Assembly (NCBI GenBank): GCA_022766795.1
Contig: JALEPE010000064.1
Location: 1-20,393, forward strand
Length of the DNA stretch: 20,393 nucleotides
Direction: 5' to 3'
DNA from: Helicobacter sp.
GTDB lineage: Bacteria; Campylobacterota; Campylobacteria; Campylobacterales; Helicobacteraceae
The notes below the pieces were generated by a model, which had not been told where the DNA came from, made no database searches, and was given only the letters and a program-made list of their open reading frames with translations. The translations under genes and the position numbers were made by a program. Positions 1 through 7,903 of the stretch are shown piece after piece (positions within the stretch are counted from its first letter, which is position 1; each line of letters opens with the position of its first letter).

Positions 1-78
1 AAAATGGTGCATTTCTAGTAGTTTTTGCGCTAAAAATGTCTTTCCAGTGTGTGTTTCGCCCCCAATAAGAAAAACCAT
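1..78 (-). CDS. P-loop NTPase/kinase-like protein, N-terminal fragment (cut by window edge)
   Basis: Only the first 26 codons are in the window; the gene runs off the left edge. The visible peptide begins MVFLIGGETHTGKTFLAQK. GGETHTGKT is a Walker A nucleotide-binding loop (GxxxxGKT) placed right after the first beta strand, as in small kinases of the adenylate kinase, shikimate kinase or zeta-toxin type. An in-frame TAG two codons upstream of the ATG fixes this as the earliest possible start. The Shine-Dalgarno match is weak (AGG close to the ATG). It follows fdhD by 22 bases on the same strand and is probably co-transcribed with the formate dehydrogenase genes. Substrate and role cannot be read from so short a piece, and a link to formate metabolism is only positional. 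Confidence 0.6.
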   Translation of the reverse strand, partial: MVFLIGGETHTGKTFLAQKLLEMHHF

Positions 79-100
79 AGCCTAGTAGCAATCTAAAAAC

Positions 101-904
101 TTAAGAATCCGCACAAATTCTACCGCTATGCGTATAGACATTTGCTCTATCCCCTCGCGCAAAACCTATCAGTGTTACACCTGTTTCTTGCGCAGCTCTC
201 ACGCCCATAAAAGTTGCAGCGGCTTTAGAAACCACAATGGGGATATTGTGCATTACTGCTTTAATCACCATTTCAAGCGATAAGCGTCCGCTCACATACA
301 ATAGCGCATTCTTGGTATCTAGCCCTTGCAAATGCGCTTTTCCCATTACTTTATCAATTGCATTGTGTCGCCCAATATCCTCGCAAATAAGTTGTGAATC
401 CTCTAAAACTAACATTGCTTTATGCACACAACCCGTTTTGTCAAACAATTCGCTTGGCTTTTCAAAGAATCTTAAATGCGTAAAAATCTCACTACATAAA
501 ACTTTCCTGCTAGATTCCACAAACCGCTCTACAATATGCCCCTCTAAATTTCCCGCAACTCCTACACAGCAACCAGAAGTGAGCGTTTTTTCACGAAAAA
601 GATTCTTAAGATTTTCCTCTATAATCTCCGCTTCTATGGCAACAGATTTTCCATCTTTTGCAATCTCCAAATGCCGAATCTGCGAGACATTACTTATCAC
701 ACCTTCACTTATCAAAAACCCAACGATATGGCAATCCTGCTCCTTTGGGATACTCATAACTGAAAGTAGTTTTTTACCATTGAGATAAAACGCAATGCGC
801 TCCTCTGATACTACATTATCCTCAATGCAACCTGCAAGAGAATCCCCCCTAAACCCGTTAGGAGAGATTTTCTCAATTTTTAATGCTTTATAATAGGATT
901 CCAT
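101..904 (-). CDS. fdhD: Formate dehydrogenase accessory sulfurtransferase FdhD
   Basis: FdhD carries sulfur from a cysteine desulfurase to the bis-MGD cofactor of formate dehydrogenase and is needed for FDH activity; it acts in the cytoplasm. The 267-residue length fits the family. Family landmarks are SEERIAFYLNG near the N-terminus, TSGCCVGVAG at about residues 109-118 in the place of the cysteine loop, FDKTGCVHKA around 154-163, CEDIGRHNAIDKV, YVSGRLSLEM, and SKAAATFMGVRAAQETG near the C-terminus. In place of the CxxC of Escherichia coli FdhD this copy shows two adjacent cysteines with none at the second CxxC position. The ATG overlaps the fdhC stop by one base (TAATG), so translation is probably coupled. 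Position directly after fdhC supports the assignment. Confidence 0.95.
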   Translation of the reverse strand: MESYYKALKIEKISPNGFRGDSLAGCIEDNVVSEERIAFYLNGKKLLSVMSIPKEQDCHIVGFLISEGVISNVSQIRHLEIAKDGKSVAIEAEIIEENLKNLFREKTLTSGCCVGVAGNLEGHIVERFVESSRKVLCSEIFTHLRFFEKPSELFDKTGCVHKAMLVLEDSQLICEDIGRHNAIDKVMGKAHLQGLDTKNALLYVSGRLSLEMVIKAVMHNIPIVVSKAAATFMGVRAAQETGVTLIGFARGDRANVYTHSGRICADS

Positions 905-1863
905 TATGCAGCATTTAATTCTTTGTAGTAATAACTATGTAAAATTGCAATTTCCTCTTCACCCATATGTCCATCAATAATAGAGTGCAAAGCCCCCTCT
1001 ATCGCAAAGACAGCCATATAAATATGCGTAATAAGGAGTGCAACAATCAAGAATCCTACAAAATTATGCACCAATGCCATTAGACGCAAAGTGTCAATAT
1101 CGGCAAATTGGAAGAACATATACGCACCAGAAATTACCATTACAAAGCCACCCACTGTGCAAACCCAAAACCACATTTTTTGTCCTGCATTAAATTTTCC
1201 AGCAGGGATTGGCTTTTTCTCTTTGCTTAAATACCCGCCCATTATCATTAGCCATTGAATATCATAGGCTTTAGGCAAGGCATTTTTAAACCACATCAAG
1301 AACATTAAAGTGCCAAAAATCGCAAATGCAATCGTTGCGATTCCGTGAATATCTCTTGCAAAGCGCACAAAACCGCCCCCGCCTAATTTATCGCCAAAGA
1401 CCATAATTAAGCCTGTGAGGCAAATCATCACAAAAGGAATCGCAGCGCACCAATGCACGAAAATATTATAGCTAGAAAACACACGAATCTTGTTGCCGTG
1501 ATTGAATTTCTTTTGCCCTACAACCATAAAATGCCCTAAAAACGCTAAAACCACAAGAACAATCAAAACCCCAAAAATTGTGGAGAAATAATGCCCTTGC
1601 AAGAGCGTAAATAGCTCACCATAGCCCTTTGCATTGGGAGACCCAAGCCCCCAACCTTTAATCGCCTCCACTTCAGGACCACCATAAAGATTCGGATTTG
1701 CTCTCTGCTCGGGTGCAATGAGTGCATTATTGCCACTCATTACCTCTGCATATTGCTTCCCGCCCTCTTGTGGAACGCTAGGATTCGCGGCAAAAGCAAA
1801 ACTCGCTCCCGCCACAAAAATAGCTAACATTAAGATTCTAAAGAATTTCAATAAATTTCTCAT
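904..1863 (-). CDS. fdhC: Formate dehydrogenase cytochrome b subunit (gamma)
   Basis: Membrane subunit that takes electrons from FdhB and passes them through b-type hemes to the menaquinone pool. The protein is 319 residues. It has an N-terminal signal-like segment (about 1-26, ending SFAFAANPS), a soluble stretch, then about five membrane segments near residues 93-115, 122-147, 162-181, 210-231 and 242-266. Candidate heme ligands are His127 (NIFVHW), His246 (LVHNF) and His260 (ITHIY). It is longer than E. coli FdnI (four helices) because of the N-terminal extension. The frame is open much further upstream, but the start at 1863 is preferred: it is preceded by TAAGGAGGATTCT, a very strong Shine-Dalgarno, and begins the signal-like sequence. 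It lies 10 bases after fdhB and overlaps fdhD by one base. Confidence 0.93.
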   Translation of the reverse strand: MRNLLKFFRILMLAIFVAGASFAFAANPSVPQEGGKQYAEVMSGNNALIAPEQRANPNLYGGPEVEAIKGWGLGSPNAKGYGELFTLLQGHYFSTIFGVLIVLVVLAFLGHFMVVGQKKFNHGNKIRVFSSYNIFVHWCAAIPFVMICLTGLIMVFGDKLGGGGFVRFARDIHGIATIAFAIFGTLMFLMWFKNALPKAYDIQWLMIMGGYLSKEKKPIPAGKFNAGQKMWFWVCTVGGFVMVISGAYMFFQFADIDTLRLMALVHNFVGFLIVALLITHIYMAVFAIEGALHSIIDGHMGEEEIAILHSYYYKELNAA

Positions 1864-1873
1864 AGAATCCTCC

Positions 1874-2503
1874 TTAATCATTGTATGCGGTTTTCCACAC
1901 ATTAGGCACAGCATTAGGAATATTCTCTCCGCGCATAGTTGCACGATGTGTAATGATATTAGAAACCTCTTCGCTACTTCCTGCAAGCAAAGCTTTTGTA
2001 GAACACATACTTGCACACATTGGCACTTTACCCTCTGCGATTCTGTTTTGTCCATAGAGTTGATACTCTTCTTTGCTATTTGTCTCTTCAGGACCACCTG
2101 CACAGAATGTACATTTATCCATTGCACCACGAGAGCCAAAAACGCCATTTTTAGGGAATTGTGGCGCACCAAAAGGACAAGCATAGAGACAATAACCACA
2201 GCCTATGCAAGTTTTCTTATCGTGCAAAACGATTCCATCGGCGCGGATATAAAAGCAATCCACAGGACATACTTGCGCACAAGGAGCGTCCGCACAATGC
2301 ATACAAGCCACAGAAACTGCACTTTCTTTGCCGACTTGCCCCTCATTTAAGATGACAACGCGTCTGCGATTCACGCCAACAGGCAAGTGATGCGCTTCTT
2401 TACAAGCAACATCGCAGCCGTGGCATTCAATACAACGATTTGTATCGCAATAAAACTTGATTCTTGAAAAGTTTTCAAGATTTGTTGGAATTGTGTTACT
2501 CAT
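1874..2503 (-). CDS. fdhB: Formate dehydrogenase iron-sulfur subunit (beta)
   Basis: Electron-transfer subunit linking FdhA to the cytochrome b subunit. The 209-residue protein has the four cysteine groups expected for four [4Fe-4S] clusters: CIECHGCDVAC (Cys24, 27, 30, 34), CMHCADAPCAQVCPVDC, CIGCGYCLYACPFG, and CTFC with the late MCASMC pair. It has no signal peptide, so it presumably crosses the membrane with FdhA through the Tat system, as known for homologous respiratory FDHs. The ATG has the Shine-Dalgarno AAGGAG at six bases; this overlaps the fdhA stop codon (TAAGGAG), leaving a 10-base gap. Relatives such as the DmsB/NrfC-type ferredoxins share the fold, but adjacency to a selenocysteine FdhA makes FdhB the secure reading. 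Confidence 0.95.
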   Translation of the reverse strand: MSNTIPTNLENFSRIKFYCDTNRCIECHGCDVACKEAHHLPVGVNRRRVVILNEGQVGKESAVSVACMHCADAPCAQVCPVDCFYIRADGIVLHDKKTCIGCGYCLYACPFGAPQFPKNGVFGSRGAMDKCTFCAGGPEETNSKEEYQLYGQNRIAEGKVPMCASMCSTKALLAGSSEEVSNIITHRATMRGENIPNAVPNVWKTAYND

Positions 2504-2513
2504 CTCTCACTCC

Positions 2514-5348
2514 TTATGCTTTTTCAATGCGGCATAGACCACATTTGGTTTCTGGACAAGCAGAGTTATAATCAAACCCATAACTTGCAATCATACAAGC
2601 AGATTCGCCAATCGCATAAGGTTTTGTGCCTTCTGGATACTTATCAAGCCTTGAAACGCCTTGATCCATTCCCGAGAAGTTTTGTGGCAACCAAATGCTG
2701 TTATAATCCACTCTTGTAGAAAGTTTTGCTGGAACTAAGATTCTCGTATCCATTGTTCCATAAACCCAAAGCATATCGCCATTTTTAATATTCATCTCCG
2801 CAGCTTTATCGGGGTGAATCTCTACAAACATTTCGCCCTCAACTTCTGCTAAGTATTTTGCACTTCTTGTCTCTGCACCTGTTCCCATATGCGCAACAAG
2901 TCTTCCGCTTAGCATATTGACAGGAAACTCATCAACCCAATTTTTATTTTCACCCAACTCTTTTTGTCGGCTGCGATATTTGATATTCGCGCGGAAGTGG
3001 TTTGGCTTATCTGGGAAGTTTGGATATTTATCCACCAAATCTCCTCTCACAGAATGCAAAGGCTCACGATGCAATGGAATCTTGTCATACCAATTCCAAA
3101 CATTTGCTCTTGCTTTTCCATTACCATAAGGGCAAATTCCTTGCTCTAAGGCTTTTTCAACCAAGATATTATTACCAATTCCAAGCGCAAAAGTGCTACC
3201 CTCTACCGCTTTCTTTTCCTCTTCGGTGAGTTTAATGCCTAAAGATTCTGCATTTGCAGCAGTTACAGGTGCGTGTCCGCCGATATATTTTGCATTTGGC
3301 AATGTGCGTGGAGTTAGCATACTTTGTCCGCTAGGATTTGTAACACCCCAATTCACACGGAATCCCATTCCACCTTCCATTACAGGAATGCTATCGTCAT
3401 ACATTACAGGAGTTCCGGGGTGTTTATCACTCCAACAAGGCCAAGGCAATCCATAATAATCGTTTTTAAACTCGCCTGTTCCTCTTAAAGTAACCTTATC
3501 AAACTTATGCCAATTTTCTTGGTGTGCTTTTAATCGCTCTGGACTCATACCTTGCAAACCAATGCTTCGGATACTTTGTGTAAGCTCTGTTGTCGCGTCC
3601 TCTGGCCAAATAAACTTCTCTCTACCTTTGCTTTTTGCAATATCATAAAGTCTTCTTTGGTATTCCTCTAAGAATCCTAATCTTTCCGCTAAGCCAAACA
3701 AAAACTCCTCATCTGGACGGCATTCAAAGAGTGGTTCCATAACTTTAGAACGCCATTGGTAACTACGATTGGTTGCAGCAACTGAACCGCTTGTTTCCAT
3801 TTGTGAAGCCGCTGGAAGCATAAAGAGATTATCTTTTCTATCGCTATAAATCGCCAAATCATTTACATAAGGATCTACAAACACAACTAAATCTAGCTTA
3901 TCCATTGCTTTTCTTTGCAAATCAAGCAAAGAGACCGTTGTCATACCTGAACCAATCACAACTAAAGCGCGTAATTTAGTCCCCGCATTGTTTGCTGCAT
4001 TTTCCTCATCTAAAACACCAAATTTCCAAGTGGAATGCGCAAAGCCTGTTTTACCCATCATTTCTTTATTTTTGAAGCGAGAAACCATCCAATCATAATC
4101 CACATTCCAATGGCGGCAGAAATGTTTCCACGCAGGATCTCCCAATCCATAATATCCGGGCAAAGAATCCGCTAGGTTATTCATATCAGACGCACCTTGC
4201 ACATTATCGTGTCCGCGTAAGATATTTACACCTCCACCATTTTTACCAATGTTTCCTAAGAACATTTGCAAAATAGGCATCATTCTTGTGTTGCTTGTCC
4301 CCACTGTGTGCTGTGTAAGCCCTTGATTCCAAATCAAGCTTGCAGGTTTTGCTGCTGCCATTTCTTCTGCAATATGGCGGATTGCGTCTGCTGGGATTCC
4401 ACATACATCGGCTGCCACTTCAGGAGTAAATTTCTTAGCTTCCTCCATAATCATTTCATAGCCATCTACTCTATCTTTTAGGTATTGCTCATCGTAAAGC
4501 TTTTTTGCAATGATATGGTTGAGCAATCCATACGCAAAGGCAATATCTGTCCCGCTTCGGATTCTATGAAATTCATCGCATTTTGCCGCTGTTTTTGTAA
4601 ATCGCGGGTCAATACATACAAGTTTTGCTCCCTTTTCTTTTGCGCGCAAAATATGCACCATAGAAACAGGGTGATTCACGGCTGGGTTTGCACCAATCAC
4701 TAAAATATATTTAGAAAATTGCATATCGCCAAGGTGATTTGTCATACCACCATACCCAAATGTATTTGCCACACCGGCAACTGTTGGGCTGTGTCAAACT
4801 CTAGCGCAGTGATCTATGTTGTTGGTTCCAAAGAATGCTGCAAACTTTCTAATATAATAGCTTTGCTCATTGGAGCATTTTGCACTTCCTAAAAACATTA
4901 CGGCATCAGGTCCGCTTTCCTCTCGGATTTGCTTAAGTTGTGCTGCAATCTTATCCATTGCCTCATCATACTTTAAACGCGCCCATTTGCCATCTTTTTT
5001 CTCCAATGGATAGCGTAATCTTGTTTCGCTTCTTGCTCTATCAATCAAGTCTGCACCCTTACAGCAATGCCCACCTTGAGAAATAGGGTGGTCTTGTGCA
5101 ACTTCTTGGCGCACCCATACACCATCAACAACTTCTGCCACGATTCCACAACCCACAGAACAATGCGTACAGATTGTTTTAACCTTTTTAGATTGTGGGT
5201 ATCTCTCTTTTAGCTCTTGAGCAGTTGCTGGGCGCATTGTTTTTTGGCTATCAGCTCCTAGTGCAACACTTGCGCCTGCTAAACTTCCAAGAGCGGTCAT
5301 TTTCAAAAACGCGCGTCTAGTTTGGCGTCTTTTAATTGCTTCGCTCAT
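2514..5348 (-). CDS. fdhA: Formate dehydrogenase catalytic subunit, selenoprotein (Sec185)
   Basis: Oxidises formate to CO2 in the periplasm at a Mo/W-bis-MGD centre. Read as one 944-residue protein through an in-frame UGA at 4794-4796, taken as selenocysteine 185. The sequence around it, HCARV-U-HSPTVAG, matches the active-site motif of selenocysteine FDHs, with His186 as the conserved neighbour. The N-terminus carries a twin-arginine signal (TRRAFLK, residues 10-16). Cys60, 63 and 67 plus Cys95 or 96 give the proximal [4Fe-4S] cluster (CTHCSVGC ... GGHCCKGAD). The molybdopterin domains continue without a break on both sides of the UGA, for example VIGANPAVNHPVSM just after it and the dinucleotide-binding C-terminal domain near NMLSGRLVAHMGTG. 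The ATG follows GAGGTGAAAA. The UGA is not a frameshift or pseudogene signal, because no other disruption is present and a SECIS-like hairpin follows it. Confidence 0.97.
4766..4796 (-). promoter_or_regulatory. Selenocysteine UGA codon and bacterial SECIS hairpin in fdhA
   Basis: The UGA occupies 4794-4796. Thirteen bases downstream on the coding strand comes the perfect stem TTGCC-GGTGT-GGCAA (4780 down to 4766), with a GGU in the apical loop. Codon by codon it lines up with the E. coli fdhF element: both have GUU-GC-GGU after UGA-CAC-(A/G)GC-CCA, placing the loop GGU at the same distance. The SelB-binding bulged U of the E. coli hairpin is not evident, since five base pairs form without it. 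Translation here would require SelB, tRNA-Sec and selenophosphate, none of which is encoded in the window. Confidence 0.88.
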
Positions 5349-5363
5349 TTTTCACCTCACTTT

Positions 5364-5558
5364 TTATTTTGCAACAGAATAATACAAATCCCATTGCGGT
5401 GTTTTTTGGTAGAGAATTTCTTGCTTTGGAGATTTTCCACGAACAAGATTCTCGCTTGTGCCTTTTTTACCACAGCCCGCTAATACCACACTAGCACCTG
5501 CGACTGCTACGGAAGTTTTTGCGGTAGTTTTTAAAAACTCACGCCTACTTTTTTCCAT
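5364..5558 (-). CDS. Small twin-arginine protein of the formate dehydrogenase locus, possible lipoprotein
   Basis: A 64-residue protein that starts with a clear Tat signal (SRREFLK, residues 4-10) and a hydrophobic run. The run ends in VVLAGC, a good lipobox with Cys29, so a lipidated mature peptide of only 36 residues is possible. The mature part is basic and ends in WDLYYSVAK, resembling the aromatic C-terminal tail of the small family known as formate dehydrogenase region Tat targets, which sit directly upstream of fdhA in many bacteria. Its job is not known; an assembly or anchoring role for the FDH complex is a guess from position. The ATG has AAGGAG at six bases. It is 15 bases upstream of fdhA and 89 bases after the TorD-like gene, a gap that contains a strong hairpin. 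Confidence 0.82.
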   Translation of the reverse strand: MEKSRREFLKTTAKTSVAVAGASVVLAGCGKKGTSENLVRGKSPKQEILYQKTPQWDLYYSVAK

Positions 5559-5589
5559 TTTGGCTCCTTGTTTGAAATTTGGGATAACC

Positions 5590-5624
5590 CCACGAAGAAT
5601 CTCTTATATAAAGAATCTTCGTGG
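5590..5624 (-). other. Hairpin in the TorD-like/Tat-protein gap (possible mRNA processing or stabilising element)
   Basis: Arms CCACGAAGA (5590-5598) and TCTTCGTGG (5616-5624) are perfect 9-base complements. After one A:A mismatch three more pairs (TCT/AGA) form around a 9-base loop, giving a 12-pair stem. No T-run follows on either strand, so it is not a standard intrinsic terminator. It sits about 30 bases upstream of the start of the small Tat gene, inside what otherwise looks like one operon. A role in setting different levels of the accessory genes and the structural fdh genes is inferred from location. Confidence 0.6.
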
Positions 5625-5647
5625 AATCACACCAAAGCCTCTAGCTT

Positions 5648-6250
5648 TTAAGCATAAAATTCCTCCTCAAACTTGATAAAAGATTCCAAAATCAAAGCAA
5701 CAGCTAGATAATATTTTGCGTCCTTGCGTTCTTTAATCTCTTGCACCAAGCCCAAAAAAGCGTCCTTACAAAAAGCAAAAACCTCTTTTGCTAATGCCGC
5801 ATTCTCCACTTCTAGCAAATGGCGCATAAATCCACAAAGGAATCCCAAATGCTCCTCTGTTTCTCTAAAACTCTTTGTATCTATGCGCACATCACTTTGT
5901 TTGACTAATGCGCGAATTTTAAGGAGGGATTCCGCGCCAATGCAGTTTTCATAATAATGCGAGAGATGCATTCCGACTTGTTTCTCCCCAAAAGGCAAGG
6001 CAAAAAGACGCGAAAATTCCTCTTTGATATTCTGGATTCCATTGGTTTGCAATTCTTGCTTAAGCAGTGCCATACTGCCTTCTGCTTCTTCATTTAAAGG
6101 GGCATTAAGCAAAATCCCTAACTGCTCTTTAGCAAGTTCTGCACGTTCGTCTAGCATTTCAAACACAAGTATTCCATTAAAAAAATCATAATACAAAATA
6201 CGCGCGTTTTTAAGTTCTTGCGCTTCTTGTGCGCTTAGATTATCAAACAT
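5648..6250 (-). CDS. TorD-like molybdoenzyme chaperone of the formate dehydrogenase locus
   Basis: Predicted cytoplasmic chaperone that binds the Tat signal or apo-form of a molybdoenzyme, here most likely FdhA. The protein is all helical by appearance and about 200 residues, the TorD/DmsD size. Family-like features are EEFSRLFALPFG, a Ser-His-Tyr-Tyr stretch (LSHYYENC) and the RETEEHLGFLCGFMRHLLE segment that matches the ExxDHLxxEL-type signature of TorD proteins. The frame opens at a TTG at 6268, but the ATG at 6250 is preferred because it has AAGGAG six bases upstream, overlapping the stop of the preceding Fe-S gene (TAAGGAG). It follows that gene by 10 bases. In Campylobacter jejuni a similar gene sits upstream of fdhA (from memory). 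Family assignment is good; the exact client is inferred. Confidence 0.8.
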   Translation of the reverse strand: MFDNLSAQEAQELKNARILYYDFFNGILVFEMLDERAELAKEQLGILLNAPLNEEAEGSMALLKQELQTNGIQNIKEEFSRLFALPFGEKQVGMHLSHYYENCIGAESLLKIRALVKQSDVRIDTKSFRETEEHLGFLCGFMRHLLEVENAALAKEVFAFCKDAFLGLVQEIKERKDAKYYLAVALILESFIKFEEEFYA

Positions 6251-6260
6251 TTGCCTCTCC

Positions 6261-7802
6261 TTATCCAAACATCACCCTAACCTTACAATCTGGACAACAT
6301 TGCAAAGTTTTAAGCTTCTTAGGATCGTTTGCAAAAGCAACTCCCAACATTCCCACCACTTTATCAATAGATTTTTTTGTAGAAAAGGGCTTTCCGCACT
6401 CCACACATAAAAATGGCTCATCTTTTGCGATTTCTCTGCTCTTAAAATATCCCGCATTCAGCGCGATTCCTTCTCTGCTTAACTCCATCACATTTTCTGG
6501 ACAAGAAGTGATGCAATACCCGCAAGTCGTGCAAAGCGAAGCATTCAAACGCAAGGAAAAATCCTCTTCCCTCGCAAAAAGTGCATTCACATTACAAGCC
6601 CCCACACAGGAGAGGCAGAGTGTGCATTTTGTAGAATCCACTTTCAAATCCCCATACAAAACAGGAGCTTCACCCTCTAAAATGCTTTTAGCAACGCCAT
6701 AATCCCCCTCTTTTACCATATATTGCAATCTCTGCGCAAAGGATTCTCTAAAGGGTTTGTTGTGGCGATTCTTATACAAATACGATTCTATTTGTGGTAG
6801 GGATTCCGCATTTTGCTTCAAGGATTCCATATTTTGCACTAAAAACATAGAGTCTTTTTTGTAAATTTGCTGTGTGATATTGTTTAAAAACTGCATTGGC
6901 GCACTTAAAGCCTCTCCAAACACAAATACCGCATAACCGCTTAACTGAACCATTGTTAATAAATCATTCTCATTCAGCATTGCTAAATTGGGCAAAACCA
7001 AAGGCAGAATGGAATCAGGCAAGATTGCATTTTGCGCACAAAGCTTGTGATAATCCCGCAGGGAGCATAAAAAGATTTTTTCTCCCTTGTAAAGCTCCAA
7101 AATTTCTTCCAAACCCTCTTTGGGCAACTCCTCATATTCTAAGCAATTTGTCGGACACACTCCCACGCAAGCACCGCAAGCAATGCAATCAATGGGAGAA
7201 AACACAAGCTCCATCAAGCTATCGTTGCCACCCACGCCAAAGGTTGGGCAAACCTCCACGCATTTTGCGCAATATTTTTCGCGTCTATGGTGGTATTGGC
7301 AAGATTCCTCTTTGTAGCTAATGATTTCCTTGTAGCCGTATTCCCCGATATTTTGACGCAAAACTTCTAACAAAATTTGTGCATTTGCAAAATCTGCAAC
7401 ATTATACACACCGCGAAATCGCGCTAATTCTGCCTCATCTACAAACAATACCGCTTGAGAACACTCCACCACATTCCCATTATTTAAGTGTGCATAGAAG
7501 CTTCCAAACTGCCCACTAAAATTTTCCAATACATTTAAATCCAACAAAGAAACTTCAAAGAAATCCTGTGCCATCTCTGCGAAATCTTGCACAATTTGCG
7601 GAATCGTATCTTGCGCCTCTTTGATATAAATCATTGCAAGTTTGGAGCTAATAGTTACTTTTTTTTTGGATTCAAGTGTGAAATCATCTATAATTTCTTG
7701 GATTTGATTGAGTTTTGCTAATCTTGCATTATAGGCTTGACTTTCTTGATTAAGTAGGGCATTTCCAAACGGAAGTGAGTGTGGAGAAAAAGCAGATTTC
7801 AT
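6261..7802 (-). CDS. Four-cluster ferredoxin-like iron-sulfur protein, first gene of the fdh operon
   Basis: A 513-residue soluble protein without signal peptide. Residues 1 to about 165 carry no recognisable motif. Then come two ferredoxin-like cysteine groups, Cx9CxxCxxxCP (about 168-195) and CIACGACVGVCP (206-217), a middle domain without clusters, and a second pair, CTLCLSCVGAC (about 393-403) and CTTCGYCITSCP (424-435). The C-terminus has two further CxxC-type pairs (CVEC near 466 and CCPDC near 502-506) resembling a zinc ribbon. Four [4Fe-4S] clusters are therefore likely. Relatives occur beside fdh genes in epsilonproteobacteria, but I know of no established function; electron delivery or FDH maturation are options. 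The frame is open from 7835, but the ATG at 7802 has AGGA eight bases upstream whereas 7835 has no ribosome site. An A9 run lies in codons for three lysines (7659-7667). Confidence 0.78.
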   Translation of the reverse strand: MKSAFSPHSLPFGNALLNQESQAYNARLAKLNQIQEIIDDFTLESKKKVTISSKLAMIYIKEAQDTIPQIVQDFAEMAQDFFEVSLLDLNVLENFSGQFGSFYAHLNNGNVVECSQAVLFVDEAELARFRGVYNVADFANAQILLEVLRQNIGEYGYKEIISYKEESCQYHHRREKYCAKCVEVCPTFGVGGNDSLMELVFSPIDCIACGACVGVCPTNCLEYEELPKEGLEEILELYKGEKIFLCSLRDYHKLCAQNAILPDSILPLVLPNLAMLNENDLLTMVQLSGYAVFVFGEALSAPMQFLNNITQQIYKKDSMFLVQNMESLKQNAESLPQIESYLYKNRHNKPFRESFAQRLQYMVKEGDYGVAKSILEGEAPVLYGDLKVDSTKCTLCLSCVGACNVNALFAREEDFSLRLNASLCTTCGYCITSCPENVMELSREGIALNAGYFKSREIAKDEPFLCVECGKPFSTKKSIDKVVGMLGVAFANDPKKLKTLQCCPDCKVRVMFG

Positions 7803-7873
7803 TTTAGTATTCCTAATATCTTTATAAGATTCCATATAAGCTTTATAGATTTTGAATAATATTTAACAAACGC

Positions 7874-7903
7874 ATTTTACTCATTTAACTCCGAAAAAGT
7901 CAA
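7874..7903 (-). promoter_or_regulatory. Sigma-70-like promoter of the formate dehydrogenase operon
   Basis: On the minus strand TTGACT (7903-7898) is followed after 18 bases by TAAAAT (7879-7874), with a TG three bases before the -10 box (TGAGTAAAAT). Transcription would begin near 7867, giving a leader of about 65 bases to the preferred start of the Fe-S gene. This is the only strong -35/-10 pair I see upstream of the locus. Confidence 0.6.

Noticed and set aside
1864..2199. 112-codon N-terminal extension of the fdhC frame
   Set aside because: It overlaps fdhB in another frame, and a very strong Shine-Dalgarno with a signal-like N-terminus occurs at 1863.
1718..2350. 210-codon plus-strand frame antisense to fdhB/fdhC
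   Set aside because: Cysteine-rich shadow of the Fe-S gene on the other strand; no ribosome site and no family motif.
2514..5348. fdhA split by an in-frame stop, as if a pseudogene or two genes
   Set aside because: The stop is a UGA exactly at the active-site selenocysteine position (HCARV-U-HSPTV) and a SECIS-like hairpin follows; the frame is otherwise intact over 944 residues.
5590..5624. Hairpin as an intrinsic terminator
   Set aside because: No T-run follows on either strand, and the flanking genes belong to one functional locus.
6229..6702. 157-codon plus-strand frame opposite the Fe-S protein gene
   Set aside because: Antisense to well-supported ferredoxin motifs; composition and lack of start signals indicate a shadow frame.
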